64,000 nucleotides of DNA. Source: Candidatus Tabaqchalia intestinavium (GTDB lineage: Bacteria; Bacillota; Clostridia; Oscillospirales; CAJFTT01). The DNA lies in the NCBI GenBank assembly GCA_904420005.1, contig CAJFTT010000042.1, positions 62,001 through 126,000 of the forward strand. Reading direction: 5' to 3'. Shown here in pieces: positions 38,279-47,813 of this stretch (within the stretch, counting starts at the first letter, position 1; each line of letters starts with the position of its first letter). The notes below the pieces were generated by a model. It was given only the letters and a program-made list of their open reading frames with translations. It was not told the origin of the DNA and did no database searches. Both the position numbers and the translations under genes were made by a program.

Positions 38279-39919
38279 ATGAACTGGAAGGATGAAATTG
38301 TGCGTTTCGCCCCGGCATGCAGGCAGGAGGTGCAAACGCAGCAGGAAACGCTGACTTTGGCACAACAGCTGGGCGAAAAGTTCCTGCTGCGGGAAAATGC
38401 CGCCGCCCATGTGACCGTCGGCGCAATGGTGCTCAATCCTGCTATGACGCATGCGCTCATGGCGCACCATCCCGTTTACGATGCGCTGGGCTGGCCCGGC
38501 GGCCACGCGGACGGGCAAGATGATCTGCTGATGGCGGCATGGAAAGAAGCGAAAGAGGAGACCGGCGCGCAGCGCATCTATCCTCTTTCTGGAGTAGCGC
38601 TTTCTATGGAAACGCTTCCCTGCCCCGCGCACATTCGGCACGGTGTCAGCATCCCGGCGCATCTGCACTATAACGTTTCTTTTGGATTCATCGCGCCGGA
38701 TCGGCAGCCGCTGCCGGAATGCCCGGAAGAAACCGGTCCTGCGCGCTGGGTGCCAATTGATCGGCTGGAAACATTCTGCCGAGAAGCGCACATGATCCCG
38801 ATTTACCGGAAGCTAATCAAGCATATGCGCGCTATCAAGCAGGAGAAGGACGCGGTGTACGCCGCTCTCCCGGCGTCGCTGCTCGCGTGGTACGCCAAAA
38901 ACGCCCGTCCCCTGCCCTGGCGGGAGAACCGGGATCCTTATCGTGTTTGGCTGTCGGAAATCATGTTGCAGCAGACCCGCGTGGAGGCCGTCAAAGGCTA
39001 TTATGCGCGCTTCCTCTCGGCTTTGCCGGATATAAAATCTCTGGCTGAGGCGAAAGAGGAGACGCTAATGAAGCTATGGGAAGGGCTCGGCTATTATACT
39101 CGTGCCCGCAATTTGCAAAAGGCTGCGCAGGTGATTCAGGCGCAATACGCCGGATGCTTCCCTTCCCGTTACGAAGACATCGCGGCGTTGCCCGGCATCG
39201 GGGAATACACCGCCGGGGCGATCGCTTCCATATGCTTTGAGCAGCCGACGCCTGCGGTCGACGGCAATGTGCTGCGCGTCGTCGCGCGGCTGACGGAACG
39301 CTTTGAGCCTGTCACCTCCCCCACCCTTAAACGAGAAATCACGCAATCTTTGCGGGATGTTTATCCTACGGGACACTGCGGGAATTTTACGCAGAGCCTT
39401 ATGGAGCTGGGTGCGACGGTTTGTCTGCCTGGCGGGGCGCCTAAGTGTGAGCTCTGTCCTGTGGCGGCTTTGTGCATGGCGCGCCGAAACGGCGATACTT
39501 GGCAGCTCCCCGTGCGCGAAGCCAAAAAGCCCCGGCGGCAGGAAGATCTGACGGTGTTCTTCCTCAACTGTGGTGATCGCATCGCGCTGCGCCGCCGCCC
39601 GGCTTCGGGCTTGCTGGCGGGCTTGTGGGAGCTGCCCCATGTTTCCGGACATCTCACCGCCGAGGAGGCTGCCGCTGCTTTGTCCGATTGGCAGCTTTCA
39701 ACGCAGGGCGACTTCGCAAGCTGTTCGCGCGTGCATATTTTCACGCACGTACAGTGGAATATGCTGGCTTACCGTTTCGAATGCGTGCAGGAAAATGCGG
39801 ATTTCATCTGGGCGCCGGTTTCCGAGCTGACAGAGCGTTATGCACTGCCCACGGCATTTCGGCAATTTCTTCCTGCATTTCTTCCGTCTACATCGATTAA
39901 GACAAATTTAGGGGATTGA
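38279..39919 (+). CDS. mutY: Nudix hydrolase - A/G-specific adenine glycosylase (MutY) fusion
   Basis: Start at 38279 with GGGAGG RBS; N-terminal Nudix box GHADGQDDLLMAAWKEAKEETGA; MutY SEIMLQQTRVEAV, LPGIGEYTAGAIASICF, AVDGNVLRVVARL, Cys cluster VCLPGGAPKCELCPVAALC; C-terminal Nudix-like MutY domain. Confidence 0.93.
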   Translation: MNWKDEIVRFAPACRQEVQTQQETLTLAQQLGEKFLLRENAAAHVTVGAMVLNPAMTHALMAHHPVYDALGWPGGHADGQDDLLMAAWKEAKEETGAQRIYPLSGVALSMETLPCPAHIRHGVSIPAHLHYNVSFGFIAPDRQPLPECPEETGPARWVPIDRLETFCREAHMIPIYRKLIKHMRAIKQEKDAVYAALPASLLAWYAKNARPLPWRENRDPYRVWLSEIMLQQTRVEAVKGYYARFLSALPDIKSLAEAKEETLMKLWEGLGYYTRARNLQKAAQVIQAQYAGCFPSRYEDIAALPGIGEYTAGAIASICFEQPTPAVDGNVLRVVARLTERFEPVTSPTLKREITQSLRDVYPTGHCGNFTQSLMELGATVCLPGGAPKCELCPVAALCMARRNGDTWQLPVREAKKPRRQEDLTVFFLNCGDRIALRRRPASGLLAGLWELPHVSGHLTAEEAAAALSDWQLSTQGDFASCSRVHIFTHVQWNMLAYRFECVQENADFIWAPVSELTERYALPTAFRQFLPAFLPSTSIKTNLGD

Positions 39920-40283
39920 CAATGCATATTGCCTTTTTCTGTCGGGAATAAGGAGCGGTGCCGATTTAGCGGTTGAGCGATTCCCCTCTCCGCTTGGCCC
40001 GCGTGCAGGCAGAGCCGCTGCGAGAACTATTCAGGATATAACCCTGGCGGTGCTGCCGCGACGAGATTGCATAGCCCCCGCATACTGAAAAATGAAAGTA
40101 CTCGATTGTTTCTGGGGCTTTTCGTGCATTTTCTTGGCTTTCTGCTTTTTTTGCCTGCTGCACTGGAGCATCGCACGTTAAGAACAAAATCCCTATGATG
40201 AAAGTAGGGGAAAAGCAGACAGCTTACGCACTCGATCCGGCAAACCAGCTTCCCAACTCCAGCGCGCGACCACACTCTATTTA

Positions 40284-40314
40284 ACAAAAAGCGGCCGAAT
40301 GTTTCGGCCGCTTT
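40284..40314. terminator. Terminator downstream of the MBL-fold gene (bidirectional)
   Basis: 14-bp perfect stem AAAAAGCGGCCGAA-TGT-TTCGGCCGCTTTTT. Confidence 0.88.
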
Positions 40315-40358
40315 TTCATTCTGAGAAAGCGCAGACACAGAAACCGGGAACTGCAAAT

Positions 40359-41243
40359 TCACGCGTTGGGGGAATCCCAAATTTTCTTAGGCCACCGCTT
40401 GGCCGTTCCCGGTGTATAAGGCAGCGGCAGCGCCGCATCTCCCTCTCCGCTGACAATGTGTTCGCAAATGTCGGATTCTTTCAGCAAATATCGATTCACC
40501 TCATGGTCCGCTATTTTTGACATGCAATAATCCGGCGTCGGCCAAAGCGCAACTTTTGCTCCCGTCGCAGCATACAGCGCCTTTGTTGCGCCGCCGAACC
40601 CGTGATGCGAAATCTGCACAATGTCACAGGACAGCTTCTCCCGCTTATGTTCCAGGAGCCATTGACTGGCAAGCGTCTGGATATCGCCCAGCCAGAGCAG
40701 CCGTTGTCCCTTGACCTCCATGCGGATCACAGCACTGTAATCATTAAACCACGTTTCCGCGGGATACAGATCCTCCTGTGTATACAGCACCTCAAAGTGC
40801 AGTCCCCCACAATCGAGCTGTTCCCCCGTGTGCAGAATATGTATCGCTTCCTGCGGGTAATACGCATCGACCACGCGGTAGAATTCCTGTACGGTTGCCA
40901 GATCGCTGCTTTTCCAATCGCCTGTCACTTGCGAAAAATCGATCGGCTGGATATTATAAAAGAGCGTTTGCGCGCGGAGAATAGACGCGTATTTTTTCGT
41001 GAAATTGATGAATGTGCCAACATGATCCTGATGCGCGTGGGAGAAAAACCAGCCTGCGATGGTGGGCTTGCCGTCCGGCGCGTGCTCCAGCAGGAAACGA
41101 TAAAGTCGATCCTCCTCCCCCGGGGTAAAATACCCGCCGTCGACGAGGAAAAAGTCCCCATTTTCCAGTTGCAGCACATAGCGCATTCCGCAGTTAATCT
41201 TGCGCTGATCCAGCTCCAACTGATACAATACAATACGTCCCAC
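40359..41243 (-). CDS. MBL-fold metallo-hydrolase
   Basis: FLVDGGYFTPGEEDRLY, FFSHAHQDHVGTF, LLWLGDIQ, VQISHHGFGGATKALYAATGAKVALWPTP (ComEC/Rec2-type MBL signature). Confidence 0.88.
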   Translation of the reverse strand: MGRIVLYQLELDQRKINCGMRYVLQLENGDFFLVDGGYFTPGEEDRLYRFLLEHAPDGKPTIAGWFFSHAHQDHVGTFINFTKKYASILRAQTLFYNIQPIDFSQVTGDWKSSDLATVQEFYRVVDAYYPQEAIHILHTGEQLDCGGLHFEVLYTQEDLYPAETWFNDYSAVIRMEVKGQRLLWLGDIQTLASQWLLEHKREKLSCDIVQISHHGFGGATKALYAATGAKVALWPTPDYCMSKIADHEVNRYLLKESDICEHIVSGEGDAALPLPYTPGTAKRWPKKIWDSPNA

Positions 41244-41506
41244 AATTCCACCTCCTGTTTTTCTGCGCTATCATAGCACGATTTTGCTATATTGTAAACC
41301 GCAAAAAGTCTGCGGAAATCATACTGCTTTTGTGATACTAAGTTGACAGCTATTCGCAGACGGATCGAAGTGGTCATAACAGGGCTGATTCAAAATCGTA
41401 TTTTCGATCCTTCAAGCCGTCTTCTGCCAAGCCGTGGGCAGGCACAGAAAATCTCCGCGTTTTACTTGTTTTTGTTGCATCGATTTGGGATTTGTGCTGA
41501 TGCTTA

Positions 41507-41535
41507 TTTACAATTTGCCTGCAAAATGTTATGAT
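41507..41535 (+). promoter_or_regulatory. Sigma-A-type promoter for paaK-ACT
   Basis: TTTACA (41507-41512), 17-nt spacer, TATGAT (41530-41535). Confidence 0.7.
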
Positions 41536-41609
41536 ATACACAAATTGGGAGTCGGTGCTGCCGGAGGGTCAAAGCCGATCAAACGCAGAGGAAGGAAGGA
41601 ACAACAGGA

Positions 41610-42911
41610 ATGAGCAATTACTATCAGCCCGAAATTGAATGTGCTTCCCGGGAACAAATCCGTGCATGGCAGGATGAGCGCCTCGTCAAGCAGGTTCGCC
41701 ACGTTTATGATCATGTCCCCTATTATCGTGCCCTGATGGACGACAAAGGCGTCACGCCGGACGATATTCAGTCCGTCGACGATCTGCACAAGCTTCCGTT
41801 TCTCACCAAAGATGATCTTCGCGACGCATATCCGTTCGGGCTGCTGGCAGTGCCGCTGCACGATGCAGTGCGCATCCAGTCCACCAGCGGAACGACCGGC
41901 CGGCGGGTCGTCGCGTTCTATACGCAGCACGATATTGATCTCTGGGACGACTGCTGCGCGCGCGCGATCGTGGCGGCCGGAGGAACGGCGGACGACGTGG
42001 TGCATGTTTGCTATGGATATGGTCTTTTCACCGGTGGTCCCGGCCTCAACGGCGGTTCGCATAAGGTCGGTTCTCTGACCTTGCCCATGTCTTCCGGCAA
42101 CACCGAGCGGCAGATCCAGTTCATGTGCGACCTTGGTTCCACGATTCTCTGCTGCACCCCCTCTTATGCCGCGTATCTGGCTGAAACCATCTGCGAGCGC
42201 GGGTTACAGGATCAGATCAAGCTCAAGGCCGGTATTTTCGGCGCGGAGGCCTGGAGTGAAGAAATGCGCAGGGATATCGAAAATAAACTGCATATCAAAG
42301 CATATGACATTTATGGCCTGACAGAGATCTCCGGCCCTGGCGTTTCCTTTGAGTGCAGCGAGCAGACTGGAATGCATATTAACGAGGATCATTTCATCGC
42401 AGAAATCATCAATCCTGTCACCGGCGAAGTGCTGCCGGATGGAGAAAAAGGCGAACTGGTATTCACTAGCATCACAAAGCAAGCCTTCCCGCTGCTGCGT
42501 TATCGTACGCGCGATATCTGCGTCCTCTCGCATGAAAAATGCTCCTGCGGCCGCACGCATGTCAAAATGAGCAAACCAATGGGCCGCAGCGACGACATGC
42601 TTATTGTCAAAGGCGTCAACGTCTTCCCCTCGCAGATCGAGACCGTCCTGCTCAACAAAAATTATCCGGCCAATTATCAGATCATCGTCAGCCGTGAAAA
42701 CAACAGCGACAAGCTGGAAGTTCAAGTGGAAATGACGCCGGAAATGTTCTCCGATGCCGTCAGCGAAATTTCCAAACGGGAAAAAGAGCTCGTGGAAGCG
42801 CTCAAAGCCATGCTCGGTATTTATGCCGTCGTTCATCTCGTCGCGCCGAAAACCATCACCCGCAGCGAAGGAAAAGCGGTACGCGTTATCGACAAACGGA
42901 ATCTTTATTGA
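41610..42911 (+). CDS. paaK: Phenylacetate-CoA ligase
   Basis: IQSTSGTTGRRVVAFYTQHD, YDIYGLTEISGPGVSFEC, YRTRDICVL; PaaK-type AMP-binding C-terminus. Confidence 0.93.
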   Translation: MSNYYQPEIECASREQIRAWQDERLVKQVRHVYDHVPYYRALMDDKGVTPDDIQSVDDLHKLPFLTKDDLRDAYPFGLLAVPLHDAVRIQSTSGTTGRRVVAFYTQHDIDLWDDCCARAIVAAGGTADDVVHVCYGYGLFTGGPGLNGGSHKVGSLTLPMSSGNTERQIQFMCDLGSTILCCTPSYAAYLAETICERGLQDQIKLKAGIFGAEAWSEEMRRDIENKLHIKAYDIYGLTEISGPGVSFECSEQTGMHINEDHFIAEIINPVTGEVLPDGEKGELVFTSITKQAFPLLRYRTRDICVLSHEKCSCGRTHVKMSKPMGRSDDMLIVKGVNVFPSQIETVLLNKNYPANYQIIVSRENNSDKLEVQVEMTPEMFSDAVSEISKREKELVEALKAMLGIYAVVHLVAPKTITRSEGKAVRVIDKRNLY

Positions 42912-42972
42912 ACAAGGAAGCCACCCGTTTCCTATTAGGCCATTTTCAAAATCATGAAAGAGGTGTGAGAAA

Positions 42973-43404
42973 ATGATTGTCAAACAAATTTCCGTCTTTT
43001 TGGAGAACAAACCTGGCCGGCTTGCGGAGTTCACGCGTACCCTGCAGGAAAACAGCATCGACATGCGTGCCATGTCCATTGCCGACGCGCCCGACTTCGG
43101 CATTGCCCGTGTGATCGTGGACGACGCTTACAAGACCGCCTGTGTGCTCAAAGACGCCGGTTATGTCTGTTCCATCACACCAGTGCTGGCTGTGGCGATT
43201 CCCGATACGCCCGGCAGCCTTGTCAAAATTCTTGACCTGTTGGGAGAGAACAACATCAATCTGGAATATACGTATGCTTTTACCACCAGAAAAGTGGATA
43301 CCGCGTATATGATATTCCGTGTGCATGACACCGAGAAGGCTGCGGAGCTTCTCTCCTCTCATGGGATCCAGTTGATCTGTCAGGATGCGCTCAACCAGAT
43401 TTAA
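42973..43404 (+). CDS. Tandem ACT-domain protein
   Basis: VKQISVFLENKPGRLAEFTRTLQENSIDMRAMSIADAPDFGIARVIVDD, second ACT AVAIPDTPGSLVKILDLLGENNINLEYTYAF. Confidence 0.92.
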   Translation: MIVKQISVFLENKPGRLAEFTRTLQENSIDMRAMSIADAPDFGIARVIVDDAYKTACVLKDAGYVCSITPVLAVAIPDTPGSLVKILDLLGENNINLEYTYAFTTRKVDTAYMIFRVHDTEKAAELLSSHGIQLICQDALNQI

Positions 43405-43422
43405 ACAGTCAGGCAGCATGGC

Positions 43423-43596
43423 GTGCGTGAGAAATATCCTTCCCTGATCAAAGACCTGACATCTGGGGAAGCGTCAGCGGGCTATCTCGTCTTCACGCTG
43501 CCGGCGGGATGTGAGGAATTCACGGTTGAGTTTCGCATGGATGTCTTTGCCACCAATACCCCAATCACATTCGAGATTCTGCCCGCCGCAGAATAA
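43423..43596 (+). pseudogene. Fragment resembling the C-terminus of a DUF4352/DUF5067-like extracellular protein
   Basis: In-frame reading VREKYPSLIKDLTSGEASAGYLVFTLPAGCEEFTVEFRMDVFATNTPITFEILPAAE*, no convincing start/RBS. Confidence 0.45.
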
Positions 43597-43645
43597 GCTC
43601 CAGCTCCGAGTTTTCTAAGTTATCGATTAAATCCACACAAATCAC

Positions 43646-43690
43646 AACCCCGCCTCTGTTGCACCAAAGCGCTGCAACAGAGGCGGGGTT
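43646..43690. terminator. Bidirectional terminator between ACT gene and pyk
   Basis: 18-bp perfect stem AACCCCGCCTCTGTTGCA / TGCAACAGAGGCGGGGTT. Confidence 0.9.
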
Positions 43691-43751
43691 CATTTGTTAC
43701 TATTCCGAAAAATGTTTACCAGCAAAGAATCTTCTGAGGCCTTAAAACACA

Positions 43752-45164
43752 TTAAAGACGATGAACCTGGATCAGATCTGTCTGGTTGGTCCCGATCACC
43801 GAGCCGCTGACGATGACGATCAGATCCCCTTTCTTGACAAGTCCTGTTTCCAGCGCTTTCTCCATCGCGTGCTGCAACAAGTGGTCGGTAGTGAACTGCT
43901 CCTCCGCCGCAATAGGATATACGCCATAAACTAAATTCAGCTGCCGGCATGCGGTTTCGTTGACAGTGGCTGCGATGATGGGACATTGCGGGCGGTGCGC
44001 AGCGATCAACTGCGCGGATTTGCCGGATTTGCTCATGACGACAAGCGCCTTGGCATTGAGATCAAAGGCCGCACTGCAGCTCGCGTTTGCGACAGCATTG
44101 CAAACATCTGTACCGATTTTGAGATCATTCTGGTGATACAGTTTCTCATAATTGATCCCCGACTCTGCCGCTTCCGCGATCAACGCCATTGTATGCACAC
44201 ATTCCACGGGATAATCCCCCGCTGCCGATTCTCCCGACAGCATGATCGCCGTTGTCCCGTCGTAAACCGCATTGGCGACATCCGTCACTTCTGCGCGGGT
44301 CGGCCGAGGGCTATAGGTCATGGATTCCAGCATCTGCGTCGCTGTGACGACGATCTTTCCAGCCAAATAGCATTTATGAATCATTTCCTTCTGGATCGCC
44401 GGCAGACGCTGGAATTCCACCTCCACGCCCATATCTCCCCGCGCGACCATGATTCCGTCGCTCACGCTGATGATCTCATCCAGATGCAGCAATCCCTGCG
44501 TGTTCTCAATCTTGGAAATGATCTTGATGTCGTGCCCGCCATTTCCCAGCAGGAAACCGCGCAGCTCACGGATATCATCCGCGGTGCGCACGAACGAGGC
44601 AGCAACATAATCCACCTTCTGCGCGATGCCAAAGAGTAAATCTTGACGATCCGCCTCGCTCATATAAGGCATATCAACAGGAATATTGGGAATGTTGATG
44701 CTTTTGTGGTTGCTCATACGGCCGTTATTGCGGATTTCACACACGATGTCACAGCCGTCAATCCGCACAACTTCCATCGCGACCTTACCGTCGTCCACCA
44801 GAATCGTCGCTCCCACCGGCACGCTCTGCGCAAGATTGGGATAGGTCAGATACGCATAAGACTGCGTGCCCAGTCCTTCCCCAGCCTTGAGTGTGAAGGT
44901 TTGCCCCTTTTCAACCTCGATTGATCCATTTTCAAAGTCGCGAAGCCGAATTTCCGGTCCCTTTGTGTCCAGAAGAATCGCGATCGGTCTGCCGAGCTCC
45001 TCACGGATTTTCCGCACCTTTTCCATGCGTTCCAGATGATCTTCATGCTTTCCGTGCGAGAAATTGAACCGTGCGCAATCCATGCCGTTTTCCACCAGCG
45101 CTTTGAGCGTTTCATATTCGTCAACCGCCGGTCCCAGCGTACAGATAATTTTCGTCTTTCTCAT
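43752..45164 (-). CDS. pyk: Pyruvate kinase
   Basis: Start MRKTKIICTLGPAVD at 45164; LDTKGPEIRLRDF, VARGDMGVEVEF, ATQMLESMTYSPRPTRAEVTDVANAVYDGTTAIMLSGESAAGDYP. Confidence 0.97.
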   Translation of the reverse strand: MRKTKIICTLGPAVDEYETLKALVENGMDCARFNFSHGKHEDHLERMEKVRKIREELGRPIAILLDTKGPEIRLRDFENGSIEVEKGQTFTLKAGEGLGTQSYAYLTYPNLAQSVPVGATILVDDGKVAMEVVRIDGCDIVCEIRNNGRMSNHKSINIPNIPVDMPYMSEADRQDLLFGIAQKVDYVAASFVRTADDIRELRGFLLGNGGHDIKIISKIENTQGLLHLDEIISVSDGIMVARGDMGVEVEFQRLPAIQKEMIHKCYLAGKIVVTATQMLESMTYSPRPTRAEVTDVANAVYDGTTAIMLSGESAAGDYPVECVHTMALIAEAAESGINYEKLYHQNDLKIGTDVCNAVANASCSAAFDLNAKALVVMSKSGKSAQLIAAHRPQCPIIAATVNETACRQLNLVYGVYPIAAEEQFTTDHLLQHAMEKALETGLVKKGDLIVIVSGSVIGTNQTDLIQVHRL

Positions 45165-45266
45165 ACATTCACTCCATTCCATATTCCTCAAAAGCCACAT
45201 CTTTCATTAACGCCAGTATGGAAAACCGCATAGCATCCACACGAAAAGCTATTTTCCTTTACATAT

Positions 45267-46667
45267 TCATTTGTCGTTTGCTTTCTTTTGCAAATACGCG
45301 TCGATTTCCTCCGCCGCCTTTTTTCCGGCCCCCATTGCAAGAATCACCGTCGCCGCGCCAGTCACAGCGTCGCCGCCGGCAAACACGCCTTCCCTAGTCG
45401 TCTGCGTGCTGTCCTCTTGCACGACCAAGCAGCCTCTCCGGTTGGCTTCCAACCCCTTGGTTGTATTGCGCAGGAGCGGATTGGGCGTGGTACCGATAGC
45501 GATGATCACCGCGTCGACATCCAGGACGAAATTGGAGCCCTCGATCTCTTGAGGACGGCGGCGTCCACTTTCATCCGGATCTCCCAGTTCCATGCGCACG
45601 CATTCCATCCCTTTGACTTTGCCCTCTTCGTCCCCCAAAATCTGCACAGGATTGGTCAACAGCTGAAAATCAATGCCTTCTTCTTTGGCATGATGGATTT
45701 CCTCTGCGCGGGCCGGCATTTCTTCTTCCGACCGGCGATAAACAATGTAGACTTTATCCGCGCCCAACCGCATCGCGCAGCGCGCAGCGTCCATCGCGAC
45801 GTTGCCGCCGCCGACCACCGCCACCTTTTGGCTGCGGATAATGGGCGTATCATAATCGTCACGATACGCCTTCATCAAATTGATTCGGGTCAAATATTCA
45901 TTGGCCGAATATACATTGATCAGGTTTTCACCGGGAATCTTCATGAAAGAAGGCAAGCCTGCGCCGGAGCCGATGAAAATCGCTTCGTAGCCGTCGGCAA
46001 ACAGATCGCCAATAGAAATACTGCGGCCGACCACCGTATTGGTGTCAATTTCCACACCGGCTTTGCGAAGCGTATCCACCTCTTCTTTCACGATCGCTTT
46101 CGGCAGGCGAAACTCAGGAATGCCATAAATCAGCACGCCGCCCGCTTCGTGGATCGCCTCAAAAACCGATACTTCATAGCCTTTCTTGCGCAGATCTCCC
46201 GCACAGGTGAGACCCGCAGGTCCGGCGCCGATCACAGCCACTTTGTGCCCGTTCGACGCGGGTTTCTCCACCTCAGACGAACCATGCGCACGGTACCAGT
46301 CCGCGACGAAACGCTCCAGCCGCCCGATACCGACCGGCTCCCCCTTGATCCCGCGCACACATTTGCTTTCGCATTGCGACTCCTGCGGACATACACGGCC
46401 GCAAACCGCAGGAAGGGAATTGGTTTCCTTGATCTTGTGATATGCGCCGGCAAAGTCCCCGGCCGCGACAAGCGCGATGAATTCCGGAATTTGCACATTG
46501 ACGGGACATCCCGCCACGCACGGACGATGCTTACAGTGCAGGCAGCGCGCCGCTTCCTCCAGCGCCATCTCTTCTGTGTAACCTTTGGCCACTTCTTCAA
46601 AATTCCGATTGCGCACGCAGGGATCCTGCACCGGCATCGGCGTTTTTTTCGGCGTCATGTTAGGCAT
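45267..46667 (-). CDS. NADPH-dependent ferredoxin:NAD+ oxidoreductase large subunit / glutamate synthase small-subunit-like (NfnB/GltA family)
   Basis: ARCLHCKHRPCVAGCPVNVQIPEFI, VAVIGAGPAGLTCAGDLRKKGYEVSVFEA, VAVVGGGNVAMDAARCAMRLGA; paired with NfnA-like gene. Confidence 0.9.
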   Translation of the reverse strand: MPNMTPKKTPMPVQDPCVRNRNFEEVAKGYTEEMALEEAARCLHCKHRPCVAGCPVNVQIPEFIALVAAGDFAGAYHKIKETNSLPAVCGRVCPQESQCESKCVRGIKGEPVGIGRLERFVADWYRAHGSSEVEKPASNGHKVAVIGAGPAGLTCAGDLRKKGYEVSVFEAIHEAGGVLIYGIPEFRLPKAIVKEEVDTLRKAGVEIDTNTVVGRSISIGDLFADGYEAIFIGSGAGLPSFMKIPGENLINVYSANEYLTRINLMKAYRDDYDTPIIRSQKVAVVGGGNVAMDAARCAMRLGADKVYIVYRRSEEEMPARAEEIHHAKEEGIDFQLLTNPVQILGDEEGKVKGMECVRMELGDPDESGRRRPQEIEGSNFVLDVDAVIIAIGTTPNPLLRNTTKGLEANRRGCLVVQEDSTQTTREGVFAGGDAVTGAATVILAMGAGKKAAEEIDAYLQKKANDK

Positions 46668-47505
46668 TGCGCATTCCCTCCATCCTGCACTGGTGTTTTT
46701 TGACCGCTTCAGCTTCCTGCGCCTTATACATCCCCAGCCGATGGATCGCTTCGTCAAAATCCACGAGATGTCCATCAAAATCCGGACCGTCCACACAGGC
46801 AAATTTGGTCTCGCCGCCCACAGTCAACCGGCATCCGCCGCACATGCCCGTGCCGTCGATCATGATCGGGTTCATGCTAACTATCGTCTTGATACCGTAT
46901 TTTTTGGTCAGAAGCGAAACGAATTTCATCATCGGCAACGGCCCGATAGCGATGACCACATCAAACTGCTTGCCGGCAAGGATAAGCGATTCCAGCACGT
47001 TTGTCACGAAGCCTTTTTCTCCATAGCTGCCGTCGTCTGTACATAGATGCAACGTTGTGGAAGCAGCGCGCATCTCATCCTCCAGAATGATCAAGTCTTT
47101 CGTGCGGAACCCCGCGATCAGATCAACCTGCGCGCCAAGCGCATGCAGTTTCTTGGCCTGTGGATAGGCAATCGCGCAACCAAGGCCGCCGCCGATCACC
47201 GCCGCACGCTGGATCCCTTCTAACTCGGAAGCCTTCCCCAAAGGACCGACCACATCCAGGATGCTTTCCCCCTCTTCCAGCTCGCCCAAGCGCATGGTTG
47301 TCGCGCCGACTTCCTGGAAAATGATCGTAATGGTTCCCTTGGCACGATCGTAATCCGCCAGCGTCAGCGGGATCCGCTCTCCTCTCTCGTCGATCCGCAA
47401 AATTACAAACTGCCCGGGTTCCGCTTTCGCGGCAATCATCGGCGCCACAATTTCCATCAGCTTGACCTGCGGATTGAGCACACGTTTTTTCACGATCTTG
47501 TACAT
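46660..47505 (-). CDS. Ferredoxin-NADP+ reductase-like subunit (NfnA / sulfide dehydrogenase SudB family)
   Basis: Start MYKIVKKRVLNPQVKLMEI at 47505; PGQFVILRIDERGERIPLTLAD, GLGCAIAYPQAKKLHALGA, C-terminal DGTGMCGGCRLTVGGETKFACVDGPDFDGH. Confidence 0.92.
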   Translation of the reverse strand: MYKIVKKRVLNPQVKLMEIVAPMIAAKAEPGQFVILRIDERGERIPLTLADYDRAKGTITIIFQEVGATTMRLGELEEGESILDVVGPLGKASELEGIQRAAVIGGGLGCAIAYPQAKKLHALGAQVDLIAGFRTKDLIILEDEMRAASTTLHLCTDDGSYGEKGFVTNVLESLILAGKQFDVVIAIGPLPMMKFVSLLTKKYGIKTIVSMNPIMIDGTGMCGGCRLTVGGETKFACVDGPDFDGHLVDFDEAIHRLGMYKAQEAEAVKKHQCRMEGMRNA

Positions 47506-47813
47506 TGAAACCAACTCCAGTTTTGCATTCCACGACGGTCTTTCAACCTGACAAAGAAGGGACCGTCGCAGCGATATCGCATAGATTTTCAAGGGGTTTC
47601 CCCCATAGCCAAAAATACGGGCATTGTAACAGTGAAATCGTTTTTATTATATACGATTTAGGGGTAAAGTCAATGGACTGCAAATGAAAATTCCGCGATT
47701 GACCGCCAAACTTTTGCCGGCAAGGCTCGGATTTTTTCGTGAGAAATCACGGGGCTTATTTCCGGAAAACAGCTTCCTGCACATTGCCAGAGAAGCAAGC
47801 CGGTGTACCCTTT

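Noticed and set aside
37942-38460. 172-aa - strand ORF over the tRNA-Leu gene
   Set aside because: Overlaps tRNA-Leu(UAA) antisense; part of its sequence (LVTGIEPVRGYPHGILSPGRLPVPPHQ) is the familiar spurious translation of a tRNA gene complement.
39966-40187. 73-aa - strand ORF downstream of the mutY fusion
   Set aside because: No RBS or recognisable domain that I could support; located in a non-coding gap; left uncalled.
45288-46703. 471-aa + strand ORF opposite the GltA/NfnB-like gene
   Set aside because: Antisense artefact; no recognisable motifs.
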